The notes under the pieces were generated by a model. That model was not told the DNA's origin. It saw only the letters and a list, made by a program, of their open reading frames with translations, and did not search any database. From Metaphire vulgaris (lineage: Eukaryota; Annelida; Clitellata; Crassiclitellata; Megascolecidae): a stretch of 64,000 bases of DNA. Position 1 is the stretch's first letter. The number at the start of each line of letters is the position of its first letter. The stretch lies in the NCBI GenBank assembly GCA_018105865.1, contig CM030861.1, forward strand, positions 7,223,384-7,287,383, written 5' to 3'. Positions 12,135 to 49,508 of this stretch are shown here, in pieces. The translations under genes were made by a program, and so were the position numbers.

Positions 12135-12822
12135 TACAGTCAAGGCATTCAGATGCACTGAATCAAAAGCTTGTTTGTAGTCAATAAAGTTAATGCAGCA
12201 TGTGTTGTTAGTTTCAATATATTTTTCCAAGATTTGTCGAATACCAGTAGTAAATAGTTGGTCAACTGTGCTTCTTCGCAGTCAAAATCCTGCTTGCTCC
12301 TCCCCAAGTACTTCTTCCACATATGCACTTATTCTTCTCTGGAGTACTTTAGATAAGCCCTTCCCTGGGATGCTCAGGAGTGTAATTCCTCGATAATTAT
12401 TGCAGTCCATTTTATCTCCTTCTCTTGTATATAGGTATAATAATTCCCCTACTCCAGTCTTCTGGCACAGTGTCTGAGTAGTATATCTTATTTAGTAGTG
12501 CATGAAATGTATTCACTATTGTGTCTCCTCCAGCCTTTATTAGTTCTGCTGGGATATTGTCAATTCCTGGTGCTTTATTTCTTTTTAGTTCTTTTATTGC
12601 TTGTTCTATTTCTGTTTTAAGGAAGTCTTCTGTAAATTTCTCTAGGTTCATGTTTGGTATTTCGACTAATATATTTGTATCTGTCTTGTTCTGGGTATTA
12701 TATAACTCTTCAAAGTGATCTTTCCATCTTAATTTAACTTCATTTTGGTTGGTTATTGCTTTCCTTTGTTTATCTTTGATTGTAGTCATTTTCATTTCAA
12801 AATCATCGCTTATTATCTTCAA
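12135..12822 (-). pseudogene. Reverse-transcriptase relic of a non-LTR element
   Basis: Reading down the minus strand gives an RT domain start: KELKRNKAPGIDNIPAELIK, then PEDWSRGIIIPIYK, a frameshift, NYRGITLLSIPGKGLSKVL, and FIDYKQAFDSV, which holds the first catalytic aspartate region. A premature stop follows EEQAGF where the family has FR. The downstream YxDD region is absent. It is a dead 5'- and 3'-truncated LINE. Confidence 0.85.
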
Positions 12823-12829
12823 CCCCCAT

Positions 12830-14441
12830 CTCCCGCCTCCTTATAACTTGTTTGTAATATTGATTCCCTACATGCAGATGATGCAGTGCATTGAACAGCA
12901 TTGTTTATTGCTTTTTCCAGTCTATACTCTATAGTGCTGTAGTGTAGTGTTGTATAGCTCTAGCCATAATAATTCACAATGAACTGGACTGTGGAGTGGG
13001 CGCATTGATCGCGTAAACAATCTCCCGTATTTTGACTTTGGATATCTGGCAACCCTAGTGACAGGGAGTATGAAACTGTGCCTTTTTGTGTGCATAATAT
13101 ATGGCTGGCCCCTGATGAGAAATTAGCAAACAAAATTTTGGGGGTGGATTGAAGTCAGTAACCAGAGTTTTGATTTTCTTCAGAAAACACTTCAGAAAAA
13201 AGTAATGCTGCAACATGGCATGCATGCAACCAAATAGACGGTGCACAAATTTAACGTAAATGCCAGTATTACAGTAAAGATAATCTTAATTCAAAATGAG
13301 TTCATTTCTCAATCTCAATGAGAATTAATACAGTTAAACGCCTATAAATGAGATGTTATGTTATAACCACTGAAAAAAATTTAACAAATAGACAGTTTTT
13401 TCTTCGGGTTTACCACCCAAATAATAATTTGTCTTACACCAGTAGAAGGAAATTTTAAACTAAAAAATTGCAAGCACCGATGATAAAAATGACAGCCAAA
13501 CAGCATTTTAAAAAGATTGTTTTTGTTATTTATCTGACATTGGAACTTCTGTGGCGAAACTGCACCCCTATGCGTGCCTCTGTATATGGCTCTATGTTTA
13601 TGCTTTCAGGTAAAGATTCTAAAATTCCAAAGCTAATGAAATAATCTAAACGTTGTGGTTAAATCTATAATCTGATTGATGATGAAATGAACAGTAGAAT
13701 GTAACGTCGCTGACTGCATTTGTGATTACAGTGCAAATGTGTTGTTCAGGCAGTGGTGCAAACCTGGTCAGTAATAAAGCAGTCGTGTCCTAATTTCTCA
13801 ACACAAAACACGTTGGTTTGTCAGACTTTTCCAGACGCTAAAGAACCACAAAAACTAGCAATTATCTTTTTTGCTTGTCGGACTTTTCAGGACGTTAAAG
13901 ATGCAAAAAAGCCATGTCCACAGCATTAAGGACATGACCTCTCTAAAAAATACCCATGTCAGGACGTGAGAACATGGGTAGTGTTTGTGCCCATGTGTTC
14001 AGGAGCAAATACAATATCACAATTGAGTTCAGAATAATAGTTATAATTTAATTCGGCAAAGTAACATCGATGAACACCGCACGGTAACATTACAAAGTAA
14101 ACCAAATGATGGCTAAATATATTCACGATTGTGTATATGAAAACTTAAAATATCTGTTCACACGAACAAACCAGCCGATTGCTTTTTCTAGAAATGGTCT
14201 TTGTTCATGCGCGTGTGTGCATGCGTGTGCATAATAGCAAAAATGGTTTAAAAAGTCAAATTCAAAAGCCTCGTACAGATTTACTTTACAGAATAAATGA
14301 CACTTTCAATAAAATTCCAACAAAGTTCTGTTAGCTTATTTGATACTCAATTTTCCATGCTTGACTGCAGCAACAATATTCAAATTATGAACACTTAAAT
14401 AAAGGCATTTCAAAGCATTGCACATGTTTCAGACTTTTGGA
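12830..14441. other. Non-coding stretch 3' of the Tec-family gene
   Basis: No gene seen. Near 13867 and 13810 are variants of the CTTTTTTGCTTGTC motif that recurs in the 48-56 kb repeats. Positions 13930-13980 hold a short CCCATGT...ACATGGG inverted repeat. The terminal exon of the kinase begins at 14442. Confidence 0.35.
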
Positions 14442-40120
<25,679 letters not shown>

Positions 40121-40202
40121 CTGTAAATACAAAGATAACACTGTGAAGATATACACTCCATGCTTTTAGCACATTCTGATCTCTGCTTCAAATATAATAA
40201 TA

Positions 40203-41005
40203 ATGTAATGTAATGTAATGTAACAAGATAATTTGTATAATAAATATTCTGAAAGATCATTTAGAAGCGCTTCCACAGCAAATTACTGTATATTAACAAA
40301 GAGATAAGTTTTAAGTCATTCAAAAATAACCTAGATTTAGGAGTTGATAGCCTTTGAAATTTGGAAAGAGCATTCCAAAGGATAGGCCAACTGATTGATG
40401 TTGTGCCATCAGGAACATGGAAGTTCGTTATAAAGGGCACACTGAGAAGACCATTGGTTGTGGACCAAGACATGTCTGACCAGGGATAGAGCTAAGGGGA
40501 TGGAGCAGCTCTGAAAGGTAAGATTACAGGTACCAAAGTCTAAGATAATCTCAACATACGAAACTCAACAAATCAAAATAATTCAAAAATCTTGTAAAAA
40601 GACGTATATAATTTCTTTGTGATCACGTCTTGTGACACCAGCAATCACCCTGGCTGCTGAAAAGAACCATCTGGAGTTTATCAAGTCGCACCGATGGAAG
40701 ACCAGCAAAAAGTGAAACAGTAGTCAAATGAGCAAATAAATGCATGAATCAAAGTAGAAGCAGATGGCATGTCTAAGTTACACGTCAAATCACTCTAAGC
40801 TGAAACGGAGATGAAAAGAACAACAGACAAAGTGATTTTAATATGATCCATAAAGGTTAAATCAGAGTCAAGAGTTTTATACCAAGATCACGGACAGAGG
40901 ATTTAATAAAGATTCTTTGAGCCATTTTATTTGCACAGACATATGATCAATTTTTAAGAGCTGACCTCGAGTAGAAACCAGATGAGCTGAGTTTTAGCTG
41001 GATTA
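40203..41005 (-). mobile_element. Repeat family D, long copy, antisense
   Basis: Begins with the (TGTAA)n tail complement AATGTAATGTAATGTAAC, then AGAAGCGCTTCCACAGCAAAT, and GACCATTGGTTGTGGACCAA matching 15040. It continues past 40500 into sequence repeated at 41290-41910, so the full element is about 0.8 kb or more. Confidence 0.65.
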
Positions 41006-41184
41006 AGTAAAAGACGATTTGATGTGCATCCATGAATGAATTAAGTCAGAGCACTTCAACAAATTCATGAGTGATCTAAATATTAGTGGAGCTGGAATTG
41101 AATAGGCCTGAATATCATCACTACATATGTTTTTAAAATTATATCTTGCAAACAACTGACAACATCAGCTTATAAAGTATATAC

Positions 41185-41221
41185 AGAATATAATAATAAT
41201 AATAATAAATAATAAATAATA

Positions 41222-41253
<32 letters not shown>

Positions 41254-41265
41254 TAATAATAATAT
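41185..41265. repeat. (AAT)n microsatellite
   Basis: AATAATAAT and AATAAATAAT runs at the edge of a decayed family D/CR1-tail mixture. Confidence 0.88.
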
Positions 41266-41289
41266 GATTTAAGTTTTGGCTTAGTGGCA

Positions 41290-41910
41290 AAGGAAAAATG
41301 TTTTGAAGACCACTGTAGTAACTCTCCACATTCAATAACCTAGATTTCTGAGATAGCCTTTGAAATTTGGAAATATCTGTGAAGTGGTTCAGTTGTATGT
41401 TGATGTTGAGAACCATCTGCTGCACTAATTCAAATCTAGTATAAAGTAGCACTGAGTTGATGCCATCACTGTCTCAACCATGCTACACAATAATAGTATA
41501 AAGCAATAGGAAGGAGATTACAGGTACTCAAAGTCTAAGATAATGTAACTGAAAATCTGACAAATCAAAATAATTCAAAAATCTTGTTAAACGTATTTTC
41601 TTTGCATCCCTACAATGCAGGACACATGAATGCATCCAAGTCTTAAAAATTTCAACTGTGAATTGTGCTTTGGTCATGAAAAACCACAAATACAAACGTG
41701 GAAATGAAGAAATGGAGCAAACAGAGTACCGGTAGGTTTAATTTACACTGAGGTGGCAAAAGTTCTTATTATTAAGAAACAGTATGAAAAGAACTTCAGC
41801 CATATTTGTTATTTTAATATTTTATATAATAATAATAATAGAACAAAAAGTTTTGTTACATAATTATTTGCAACTTTGAAATTTAATAAATATTCTTTGA
41901 GCCATTTTAT
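41290..41910 (-). mobile_element. Decayed second copy of the family D long element
   Basis: 41330-41370 (GATAGCCTTTGAAATTTGGA), 41517-41600 (AGTCTAAGATAATGTAAC, CAAAATAATTCAAAAATCTTG) and 41881-41915 (ATTCTTTGAGCCATTTTATT) match 40340-40930 in the same order. A CR1-type 3'-UTR piece (41385-41460) is inserted in it. Confidence 0.55.
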
Positions 41911-42496
41911 TTGTTAAAAGTATTCTGAATATCTATTACAACCATGTAGCAGATATCACAACATCTGGACAACCTCATAAATGTAACATTAGCCTGTGTG
42001 ATGCATGTCAATTTCCACAGATTAAAATAGCACTTCTCATGTGCAATATGTGTGTGATAAATATGTAGCTGCCTTACGGTATTAGTAGGCCTACTTCACT
42101 ATCTATAATTCCTGTTATTTACTCTTCTCTGACTAACTGACAACGTGCTTATTCAGTACTGCACGATATAATGCACAGGATAGTCTTAAGTAAATATGCA
42201 ATCAAATGCATTAGACACTGATTTACGATTTAAGTTTTAGCTTAGTGTCAAAGGAAAAATGTTTTTGCTACCATTATACGAATCACTCACATAAATAATA
42301 ACAACAATGGTAGGCCAAATAATTTTAATGGAAATAGTTTAGAGTGGTTCAGTAGGGTCTGCCCTGTGTGAGAACCACTGTTGCACTAATCCAAATCTAG
42401 TATCCTCTAGCACTGAGTTTAGGTATTTTTAAATCATTCACACTTGTAGCTATTACTATCTCTTCGTCCAGTTCATTCCATCTGTCGACCACTGTT

Positions 42497-42578
42497 GCAC
42501 TGAAAAAGTGCTGTTTGCATCTACCAATGCGTTTGGGTTGCACTGAAAAAGTGCTGTTTGCATCTACCAATGCGTTTG
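42497..42578. repeat. 41-bp tandem duplication at a MITE edge
   Basis: The unit beginning GCACTGAAAAAGTGCTGTTT and ending ATGCGTTTGGG occurs twice in a row, and the second ends where the MITE at 42578 begins. It is part of the LINE 3' UTR. Confidence 0.85.
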
Positions 42579-42987
42579 GGGCTGTCCATTAATTACGTCA
42601 ACAATTTAGGGGGAGGGGGTTTGGAAAAGTTTGACAGTTGTTGACAGGGGGAGAAGGGGGTCAAGAGAAGTTGACGTCAACAATTTCACTTCTTTAAAAT
42701 AATCAAAAAATAGGAAATTTCATAGAATACTACTTATTACAATGGAAAAAGCATTAGAAAAAGGTCAGCACCACCACATTTTGACACTTGATGAGGAAAA
42801 AAGGGAAAAATGATCATCACCACAAAAATAATAACCTTGTTATTGGGACCTGTCATTGATCTACATCACTAGGGTCAAGAGTTGTTGACGTAATTATGGG
42901 GGTAAGTGAAAGTTGATAGTTGTTGACAAGGAGGGGAGGGGGTCAAAAATTGCCCAAAAATTGTTGACATAATTAATGGACAGCCCC
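42578..42987. mobile_element. MITE, GGGGCTGTCCATTAATTACG ends
   Basis: Left end GGGGCTGTCCATTAATTACG and right end ATAATTAATGGACAGCCCC are inverted. TTT flanks both sides. Internal GTTGACGTCAACAATT palindromes repeat the subterminal motif. No coding frame. Confidence 0.85.
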
Positions 42988-43971
42988 TTTCTTAAACAGT
43001 TTCATGTTGTGTCCTCTGGTTCCATCATACTGCTTCGATGTAAAATATCTATCTCTTGGCATTTCCACTTTGTTAGTATTTTGTATGTCTAATTAATTAA
43101 ATTCCCTCTTGTTCTTCTTTTTTCCAAGATTGTCAATCCACAGTGTTTTAGCCTTTCCTCATAGGTTAGTCTATGATATCCTTTGATCATCTTTGTTGCT
43201 CTGTGCTGTACTCTTTCCAAAGTTTCTATGTCCTTCAGGAATGGACACCATGCTTGAACACAATACTCTAAATGTGGGCGTACCAGTGTCTTGTAAAGTC
43301 TTATTATTACCTCCTTCTCTCTGCTCACTACCGTTCTTTTGATCATATCTAGAATTCTGTTGGCCTTCTTAGCTGCCTCTGTACATTGTCTACATGTAGA
43401 TGGCTTAAAGCTGTTATGCATGATGACCCCTAGATTTTTCTCCTCAGTTGTAACTTTTAGTCCCTTTCCACATACCGTTAACTTAAATTCATGATCTGCT
43501 CCCTCCTTCCCAATATACATCACAAAGCATGTATCCGTATTAAAAAGCATTTGCCAATCCACTGACCACTGAGATAGTCTGTTTAAGTCCTGTTGTAAAA
43601 TATTTGCTTCTGCTTCACTACCACTGTGTCAACACAGATTGTATCAGCATCTAAGAGCCGGCAAACAGTGCCAATAATAGCTGAAGAAGAACTCACAATA
43701 GGGCTGCACATTTTCACTTTCAGCCATCCAATCCTCCTCCCCCCCCTCCCCACCCCACCCGCCACTGTGAGTCGAAAATTTTGGAGCAGTGACAGTAGCC
43801 GGGAAAATTTCACCACTGAATACAGTTGCCGAGCACAAAACGTGTGCAGTAGAACTTCTATTTAACATAATTGGTTGGTCTGTAAAATTTACTATGTTAT
43901 ATCTGAGGTCTGGGCTTTGGTAGACCCATTTCACAAATAAATTAATAGGCCCCGATGGCAATGCTATACAC

Positions 43972-45342
43972 CAGAGGTCTCCAAAGTACCACCCGCGGGC
44001 CAGATACGACCCGTCAAGGCCGTTAATCCGGCCCGCGGTAAGAAATGAGGAACATGTGCAAATCCATTATAGGAATCTCTTTTTTGCCATCTTTCACAGA
44101 GACATAGATTTCAATCATAACTTGCTTCAACTTTCTGCCGTCTTGCTCTTTACCATAGATATACGCTACCTTGTGGACTCAGTCAGCGTCAATTTCGTGA
44201 TTTCCTGATGGAAGTCAAATCTGAGTTTCCAGACCTATGCCGCCATACTTCAGTGAGATGGCTTACCGGTAGCTGTGGAAAAGTCCTGACTTGATTTTTT
44301 TATCTTCGAAGAGAGATTGAAATGTTCTTAAACGACAGGAACCGTGTACTGGTGTTGCTCACAGAAAGTGAATGGAGTTAGAAATTTGCATTTTCAGCAG
44401 ATCTAACCATGCATCTTAATTATTTCAATATTCAAATGCAAGGCGAAGTGACACTAATCTGCAATTTGTACTTCAAGGTTAAAACGTTCCATCAGAAACT
44501 GGCCCTTTTTGGAGAATCAGTTATCAAGATGCTGCTTCTGTCATTTGTCACGTTGTGGCAAATATAGCCAAGAAGCTGTGACTTCGTTTCCACGCTTGTT
44601 TGCTCAAGATTTCATTTCAAGTTTGAGAAAACAATTATTCCAGAAGTGTTTATCTGATCTGGATGAATGTTCATCGAATATAAGACTATTTCAAAATACT
44701 TGTGACTTTGTTATTGAAGACTTACCTTCAGATTTTCAAATGTAAGTCAATGATTTGCAATCCAGTGATATCATGAAGGACAATGTCAAGGAAGAAAATT
44801 TGATAGAATTCTATCAATGCCTTCCATGTGATCAGTTTATTCATTTAAAAAGTTTGCTCATGAATTCATTTCTGATTTTGAAACTACCAGTCGGGGGCGG
44901 CTCCAGAATTTGGCAAATGGGGGGGGGCGTTGGAGTGTCAACTTCTAATCATGGGGGCCAAACATTTGTTGTTAGGTATGTAGTATTAAGTATAGGGTCC
45001 CAACAGGGGAGCCACTGGTGGCAGGCACTCAATAGGGGGGCACGGCCCCCGGGCCTCCCTGAGGAGCCGCCACTGCTACCAGTACATATTTGTGTGAAAA
45101 GACATTTTCTAATATGAAGCATGATGATAAATCCTGCTACAGATCAGCATTATCTGATGAACATTTAAATTCCTCATAATTCAGCAATAAATAGTCCATT
45201 ATTGTCAGTTATTCATTCACTCTATAATGTAGACCTATTTTACTAAATTTAATGTCTTGTGCATCGCAGTGCATGTGCACTCCACCCACAGAACTCATCA
45301 GAAGTGAACAATGTGGCCAGCGGTTAGAAAACTTTGGAGGCA
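43972..45342 (+). pseudogene. hAT transposase relic
   Basis: The left end CAGAGGTCTCCAAAG resembles 30459. Frames contain FRLFQNTCDFVIEDLP-like text near 44690, ENLIEFYQCLPCDQFIHLKS at 44779-44850, and after an insertion STYLCEKTFSNMKH and YRSALSDEHLNSS at 45083-45175. That is the C-terminal signature of hAT (ZBED/GTF2IRD2-like) transposases. Stops and frameshifts abound, so it is dead. The right end is uncertain. Confidence 0.75.
44892..45075. mobile_element. hAT MITE (184 bp) nested in the hAT relic
   Basis: Ends CGGGGGCGGCTCCAG and GGAGCCGCCACTG. CTACCAGT is identical on both sides (44884-44891, 45076-45083). It splits the transposase C-terminus between LILKL and STYLC. Confidence 0.88.
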
Positions 45343-47049
45343 ATGTTCCCGCTAATTTTTTTAGTCTGTGTGCGCATGAAATTCCTTGTGTGCAAAAGTG
45401 TACATGGAAACTCAACTACTGTGTGTGCCCAGAATTTGTCCAAAATCAACATTACTTATTTGCTAACAATTTAATATGTCTCAGAACACTGTTAACGGTC
45501 AATGATCCACTTTTTACAACCTTCCCACCATTTTAGATTACAAAACACATGCATTGGCGTAAACTTGGATGAAAAGTGGGGACCCAAACCCTATACCTTC
45601 CCCTTTCCTATGGTAGCCTCTCAAAAGTGGGGGCTTGCGTAGAGCCGTAGCTAAGGTTTTCGGCGCCTGGGGCAAGATTTATATTTTGCGCCCCTAAATT
45701 TTGGTGATGACCTTTTTTAGTCATCACAAAGTTGACTTATCCCTATGATATATGAAACAATCCATTTTCGGGCTGATTACCTTTTTTTATTTGGCACAGC
45801 TATTTTTTTCACATCCAAAATGCGCCCCCCCTCCACCGGTCGGCGCCCGGGGCGGCTTGCCCTCTGCCCCCCTATGATCACACATGCGGCTTAACAAATA
45901 TAATACATTCATTCGTTTAAAAATCAAGCATCATAAATCAAACATTACAAATTTGCAAAGAGGTCATGACTGTCATGCCTTTAGAGTTTCTCTCCAATCC
46001 TTACTATGTGGCCATTCAATTCAGGTTAGTTACTCTTCCTCTGTGAAGATGACTCTCAATGAGCATCATCATGTATATATGGTATTCCTCTAACTGATTC
46101 ATTCTCATGTTCTTCAACACATTCATAAAGCTAAATTGCGGTCCACAGTTTGTGCTGATTGTCAGACATGTTCTTCCTATATTCATTATTTTGATTTGCT
46201 AGATCTTGAAACTGTTCACAATCAAGGGCAACCACAAACTCTCAATAGATTCGGCTCCCCCACCTTTTCTTCCCTTTTTACACCAATGATTTCAAATCTA
46301 TTTTTTTATAAGTTGACCATTAATCGGATATCATTATCCCTTAGGTCAACTTTTTTCTACTCATTTTACCACTTTCTTACCTCCTATACTTATTTGATTG
46401 ACCCTCTATTATTTCAATTGTTTTTTTATTACATTGTAACAAATTCAACATTATAATTAATGTTATACCTAATGAGTTTATAGTTTTCAATTTAAATTCC
46501 ACTAATTAATTTTTTATTATGCTGTTATTCATATATTTTTAGCTAATATTTAATATTATATTGATCTGATGAACTCATTTACTATGTTATCAATGAACTC
46601 TCATACTATGTGTTACATTGTTACATTGTAAATTAGGGTCATATTATGTTACTTATTTAGTTGTACTAGTTCTGCATATGTATATGTACTTTGAGTTTGA
46701 GTTTGAAATAAATTATCTTCAATCAAAAAATTATCTTCAATCAATCAAACATTTCTATTGCAGGTTTTCTGTTCTTTTAATTTTGTTGATATTTGGAACC
46801 GATCTATCATTAATCAAAAGACCATTTAGCCATAGTCTAGAACAGAAGTTAGTAATTGTTTGGAGCCGTTACAAGATCACAAGAAAGTGTGAATTTTTAT
46901 CAGTAACAAGGTATGTGAATGAAGGCAGTGACAAATTTTGGAGAAAATTTGACAAAAATTAATGTGCTCCATTTTTTTCCTTTGAGCGCTTGCCATGTGA
47001 CCTCTGTGCGCGCGTGCACACATGTACACACAGTTTAGAGGGAACATTG
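45343..47049. mobile_element. Possible hAT element, CAATGTTCCC ends
   Basis: Left CAATGTTCCCGCTAATTTT and right GTTTAGAGGGAACATTG are inverted and resemble 17279-17502. The subterminal text is rich in TGTGCGC/GCGCACA at both ends. The flanks do not match. The interior (45545-46900) is T-rich, with no recognised gene. Confidence 0.5.
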
Positions 47050-47338
47050 GACCCTGCCTTACACAAAAGTACCATAGAAACATAAAAATATGAAGTAATA
47101 AGGATGTATTATTAATTGTAGCAATATCATGTTCAGAAAGAAGTTCAGATAAAATTGGCAAGATAATATTATATTGTAGGATAATGATGACTTATGAGTC
47201 AGCAGTATACTAAACTCTGTCAGTATTAACAATAGGCCTAGTAGAATTCTAGTAGATCCTTAAGTTGGTACATTTATCAATGATTTATGAGTAGGTCCGT
47301 TTCGTTTTGTATGAAGTTTTAATTATAAATGCATTACT

Positions 47339-47629
47339 AATAAACTTCAGATTCTGCAAAATAAAGCTATTAAACAAACTAGAAATTACACTGGGTACAT
47401 TGAAACAAATGAATTATATAAAAATCTTAGTATACTTAATATCTCTTGTATACATAAATATCAAACAGCAATATTTATGTTTAAATATGTTAATAAGCTA
47501 TTACTAATCCACTTTTACAAACCGGAATACTTTTCAATAACAAAACTACATACCTATACTATAAAAAGTCAAAACAAATTTGCTATCCCGCATGCTCGTA
47601 CTAATATGAGATTATTTTCTATTAATTGA
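47339..47629 (+). pseudogene. Non-LTR reverse-transcriptase C-terminal fragment
   Basis: An open frame of 96 codons without a start: LQILQNKAIKQTRNYT, ILNISCIHKYQTAIFMFKYV, LLIHFY, and KFAIPHARTNMRLFSIN before TGA. This is the LQNRAxR...FMYKxxNxxLP...RT end of Jockey/CR1-type elements. A different family from the other LINEs here. AT-rich. Confidence 0.7.
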
Positions 47630-48049
47630 ATGATTAGTTATAAGATTAACTTATTGACTTCATGATGTCAAGATGTTTACACTAGCCTATACCTCTGTCA
47701 TTTTCTATTGTTATTGAATTACAGTACTTTACTTACAGTACTTTACTTATAGATACCTATCTGCGGGAACTGCGTTTCCTTTTGGTATCTATTTTCCAAC
47801 GTTTTAACAATTACAATGATAATAATGATATAGGCCTATCATTAAAATAATTCTCTGCTCTTTTTTATTTCGTTTTTTTCTATTCTCTAATGAATGTTTA
47901 ATGTGAGCGATTGATTTACGTAAGTTATGTATGTAACTGGTATGATGTTTTTGTTGTTTTTGAAATAAACCAGTGTTATTATTTTAAAAAACTGTAACAT
48001 ATGCAACATGGCTAATCCAGTCCTGTCCGAGATACGTTATGTTCATTAC
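47630..48049. other. AT-rich non-coding stretch
   Basis: Probably the 3' UTR of the LINE fragment: AAATAAACCAGTGTTATTAT near 47965 looks like a polyadenylation context. Nothing else is seen. Confidence 0.35.
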
Positions 48050-48057
48050 CATACAAT

Positions 48058-48287
48058 CAGTGGCGTAGCGTGGTCTTGTCACTCTTGTGCCGCCCATGGT
48101 TCCTGAAAAAATGCCGCCCCCAAACTGCTGTTCTTATGCCTGACAAGCAAGATAAGGTCGTCACTCATCAGCTATATAAAATGGCCTGACAAGCAAAAAA
48201 GGTCATCATGCCGTTCAATTTGCCGCCCCCTCCACATGCGCCGCCCATGGCTCGAGCCATAGTAGCCATTGGGACGCTACGCCTCTG
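48058..48287. mobile_element. hAT MITE (230 bp), perfect 8-bp duplication
   Basis: Ends CAGTGGCGTAGCGTGG and GACGCTACGCCTCTG. CATACAAT is on both sides (48050-48057, 48288-48295). It carries two copies of the GACAAGCAAAAAAGGTC-like motif. Confidence 0.88.
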
Positions 48288-48308
48288 CATACAATACGTT
48301 AGCGCACC

Positions 48309-48497
48309 CAGGGGCGGAGCTGGGTTTTGTTGGCTGGGTGGGTCTAATGCAATATGCACAACTAGGACCCGGCTCAGACTACCCCTCGCCCCCCCCAATC
48401 AAAACTTCTCTGTGGATTTGCACGATTTGCTCGGTTGTCCCTGCCCGAGGCTGGGTGGGTCCGGACCCGCGGACCCACCCCCTTAGCGCCGCCCCTG
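48309..48497. mobile_element. hAT MITE (189 bp), near-perfect duplication
   Basis: Ends CAGGGGCGGAGCTGGG and TTAGCGCCGCCCCTG. Flanks AGCGCACC and AGCGCACG. It is only 21 bp from the previous MITE. Confidence 0.82.
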
Positions 48498-48571
48498 AGC
48501 GCACGCACCACACGGAATCATAGATTGAGGCACAAGCCTGGCACATTATAACCGGGTATACGTTATAACCA

Positions 48572-48790
48572 GTGGCGTAAACCTGGCGTAAACATTGGGG
48601 GGATAGAATAACTTTTAACAGTTGACCCCCGGAAATATAAAAATCCCCCTCCATTATGTGGATATTGCATATTATGGCTGGGACTTACAATCGCCCATGA
48701 AATACGTCTTGGCAAGCAAAAAAGGGTCATCCTGATATTTTCCCTCTCCAAATACCCTGACAAACAAAAAAGTTCATCCGAAATGAAAGA
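48572..48790. mobile_element. MITE fragment, one end seen
   Basis: Starts CAGTGGCGTAAACCTGG and includes GGCAAGCAAAAAAGGGTC and GACAAACAAAAAAGTTC. The right end is not found. Confidence 0.45.
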
Positions 48791-49075
48791 ATGCGGATTT
48801 GGCGTAATTCCGGCATCAACAGCATAACATCATGGGGTAGGAACAGTATGGCTTGAACAATAATTATTGGAACAATAATTATTGGAAGCATTTACATATG
48901 AATTATTCATATGCAAATGCTTCCGGCTTGATCTGACTCTACTTCGGATCGTATATGGTGGACCATCGGCTAATGCCCTGGGCAATTATGGTCGTGGCGC
49001 CATGGAAGTTGATTGATTGATTTATTGATTGAGAATATAGCTATAGGCCTACATAGAATCCAGTAAAATACTTAC

Positions 49076-49170
49076 ACACAATACGATCTCTTCCACTGGA
49101 AGGTCGGAACGTTGACTACTCTGTGCTTGCTAGGAGCCTAATAGTAGGGGTACGTATTGTTAATTAGCAA
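49076..49170 (-). promoter_or_regulatory. Candidate non-coding first exon and promoter of the Tec kinase
   Basis: The kinase's first coding exon begins with an acceptor (40121), so an upstream exon must exist. A strong donor (GTGT|GTAAGTA) faces it on the minus strand at 49075. The sequence from about 49080 to 49500 is free of repeats and richer in GC than its surroundings, as a promoter would be. The upper limit of the exon is not defined, and there is no transcript evidence. Confidence 0.35.
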
Positions 49171-49508
49171 TCATATTCTGTAGTCTTAACTCGAAGCATC
49201 CAAATCCGAATCGCTGCCTCACACACTAGAATGCTAGAACCAGTCAGACTGACTGCATGCAATCAAAATTACCCGCGAGTGAAGCGTCCCATACGAATGC
49301 AGCAGACTAAACCACGTACTTCGTAAAATTATGCTGATAGCCTATATGTAGTATAGTCTCTGATATAACGGTCTTGTTAGTCTTTTTAGGCCAGTGTCTG
49401 CTAGCCTCGAGAGGACCAGGAAGTAGCCTACATTGCCTAATCAAGCAGGCCAGGACCCGGACGGTTGGCATCTCTCGCAATTAGCGCTAACATTGCGATG
49501 AGCTAATG

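Larger units (their letters stand above)
42320..43617 (-). pseudogene. CR1-like LINE 3' half, interrupted by a MITE
   Basis: The minus strand reads [50 protein letters not shown] and RVQHRATKMIKGYHRLTYEE. One open frame runs from 43562 to 43089, and the 3' UTR extends to about 42320 (TGGTTCAGTAGGGTCTGCCC). The better-preserved frame suggests a younger copy than 28030-29860. It lies in the large first intron of the kinase gene. Confidence 0.88.

Noticed and set aside
46136..46962. Two plus-strand frames of 106 and 114 codons
   Set aside because: T-rich sequence with many F/L/S codons, no motif and no splice structure; probably inside a transposon.
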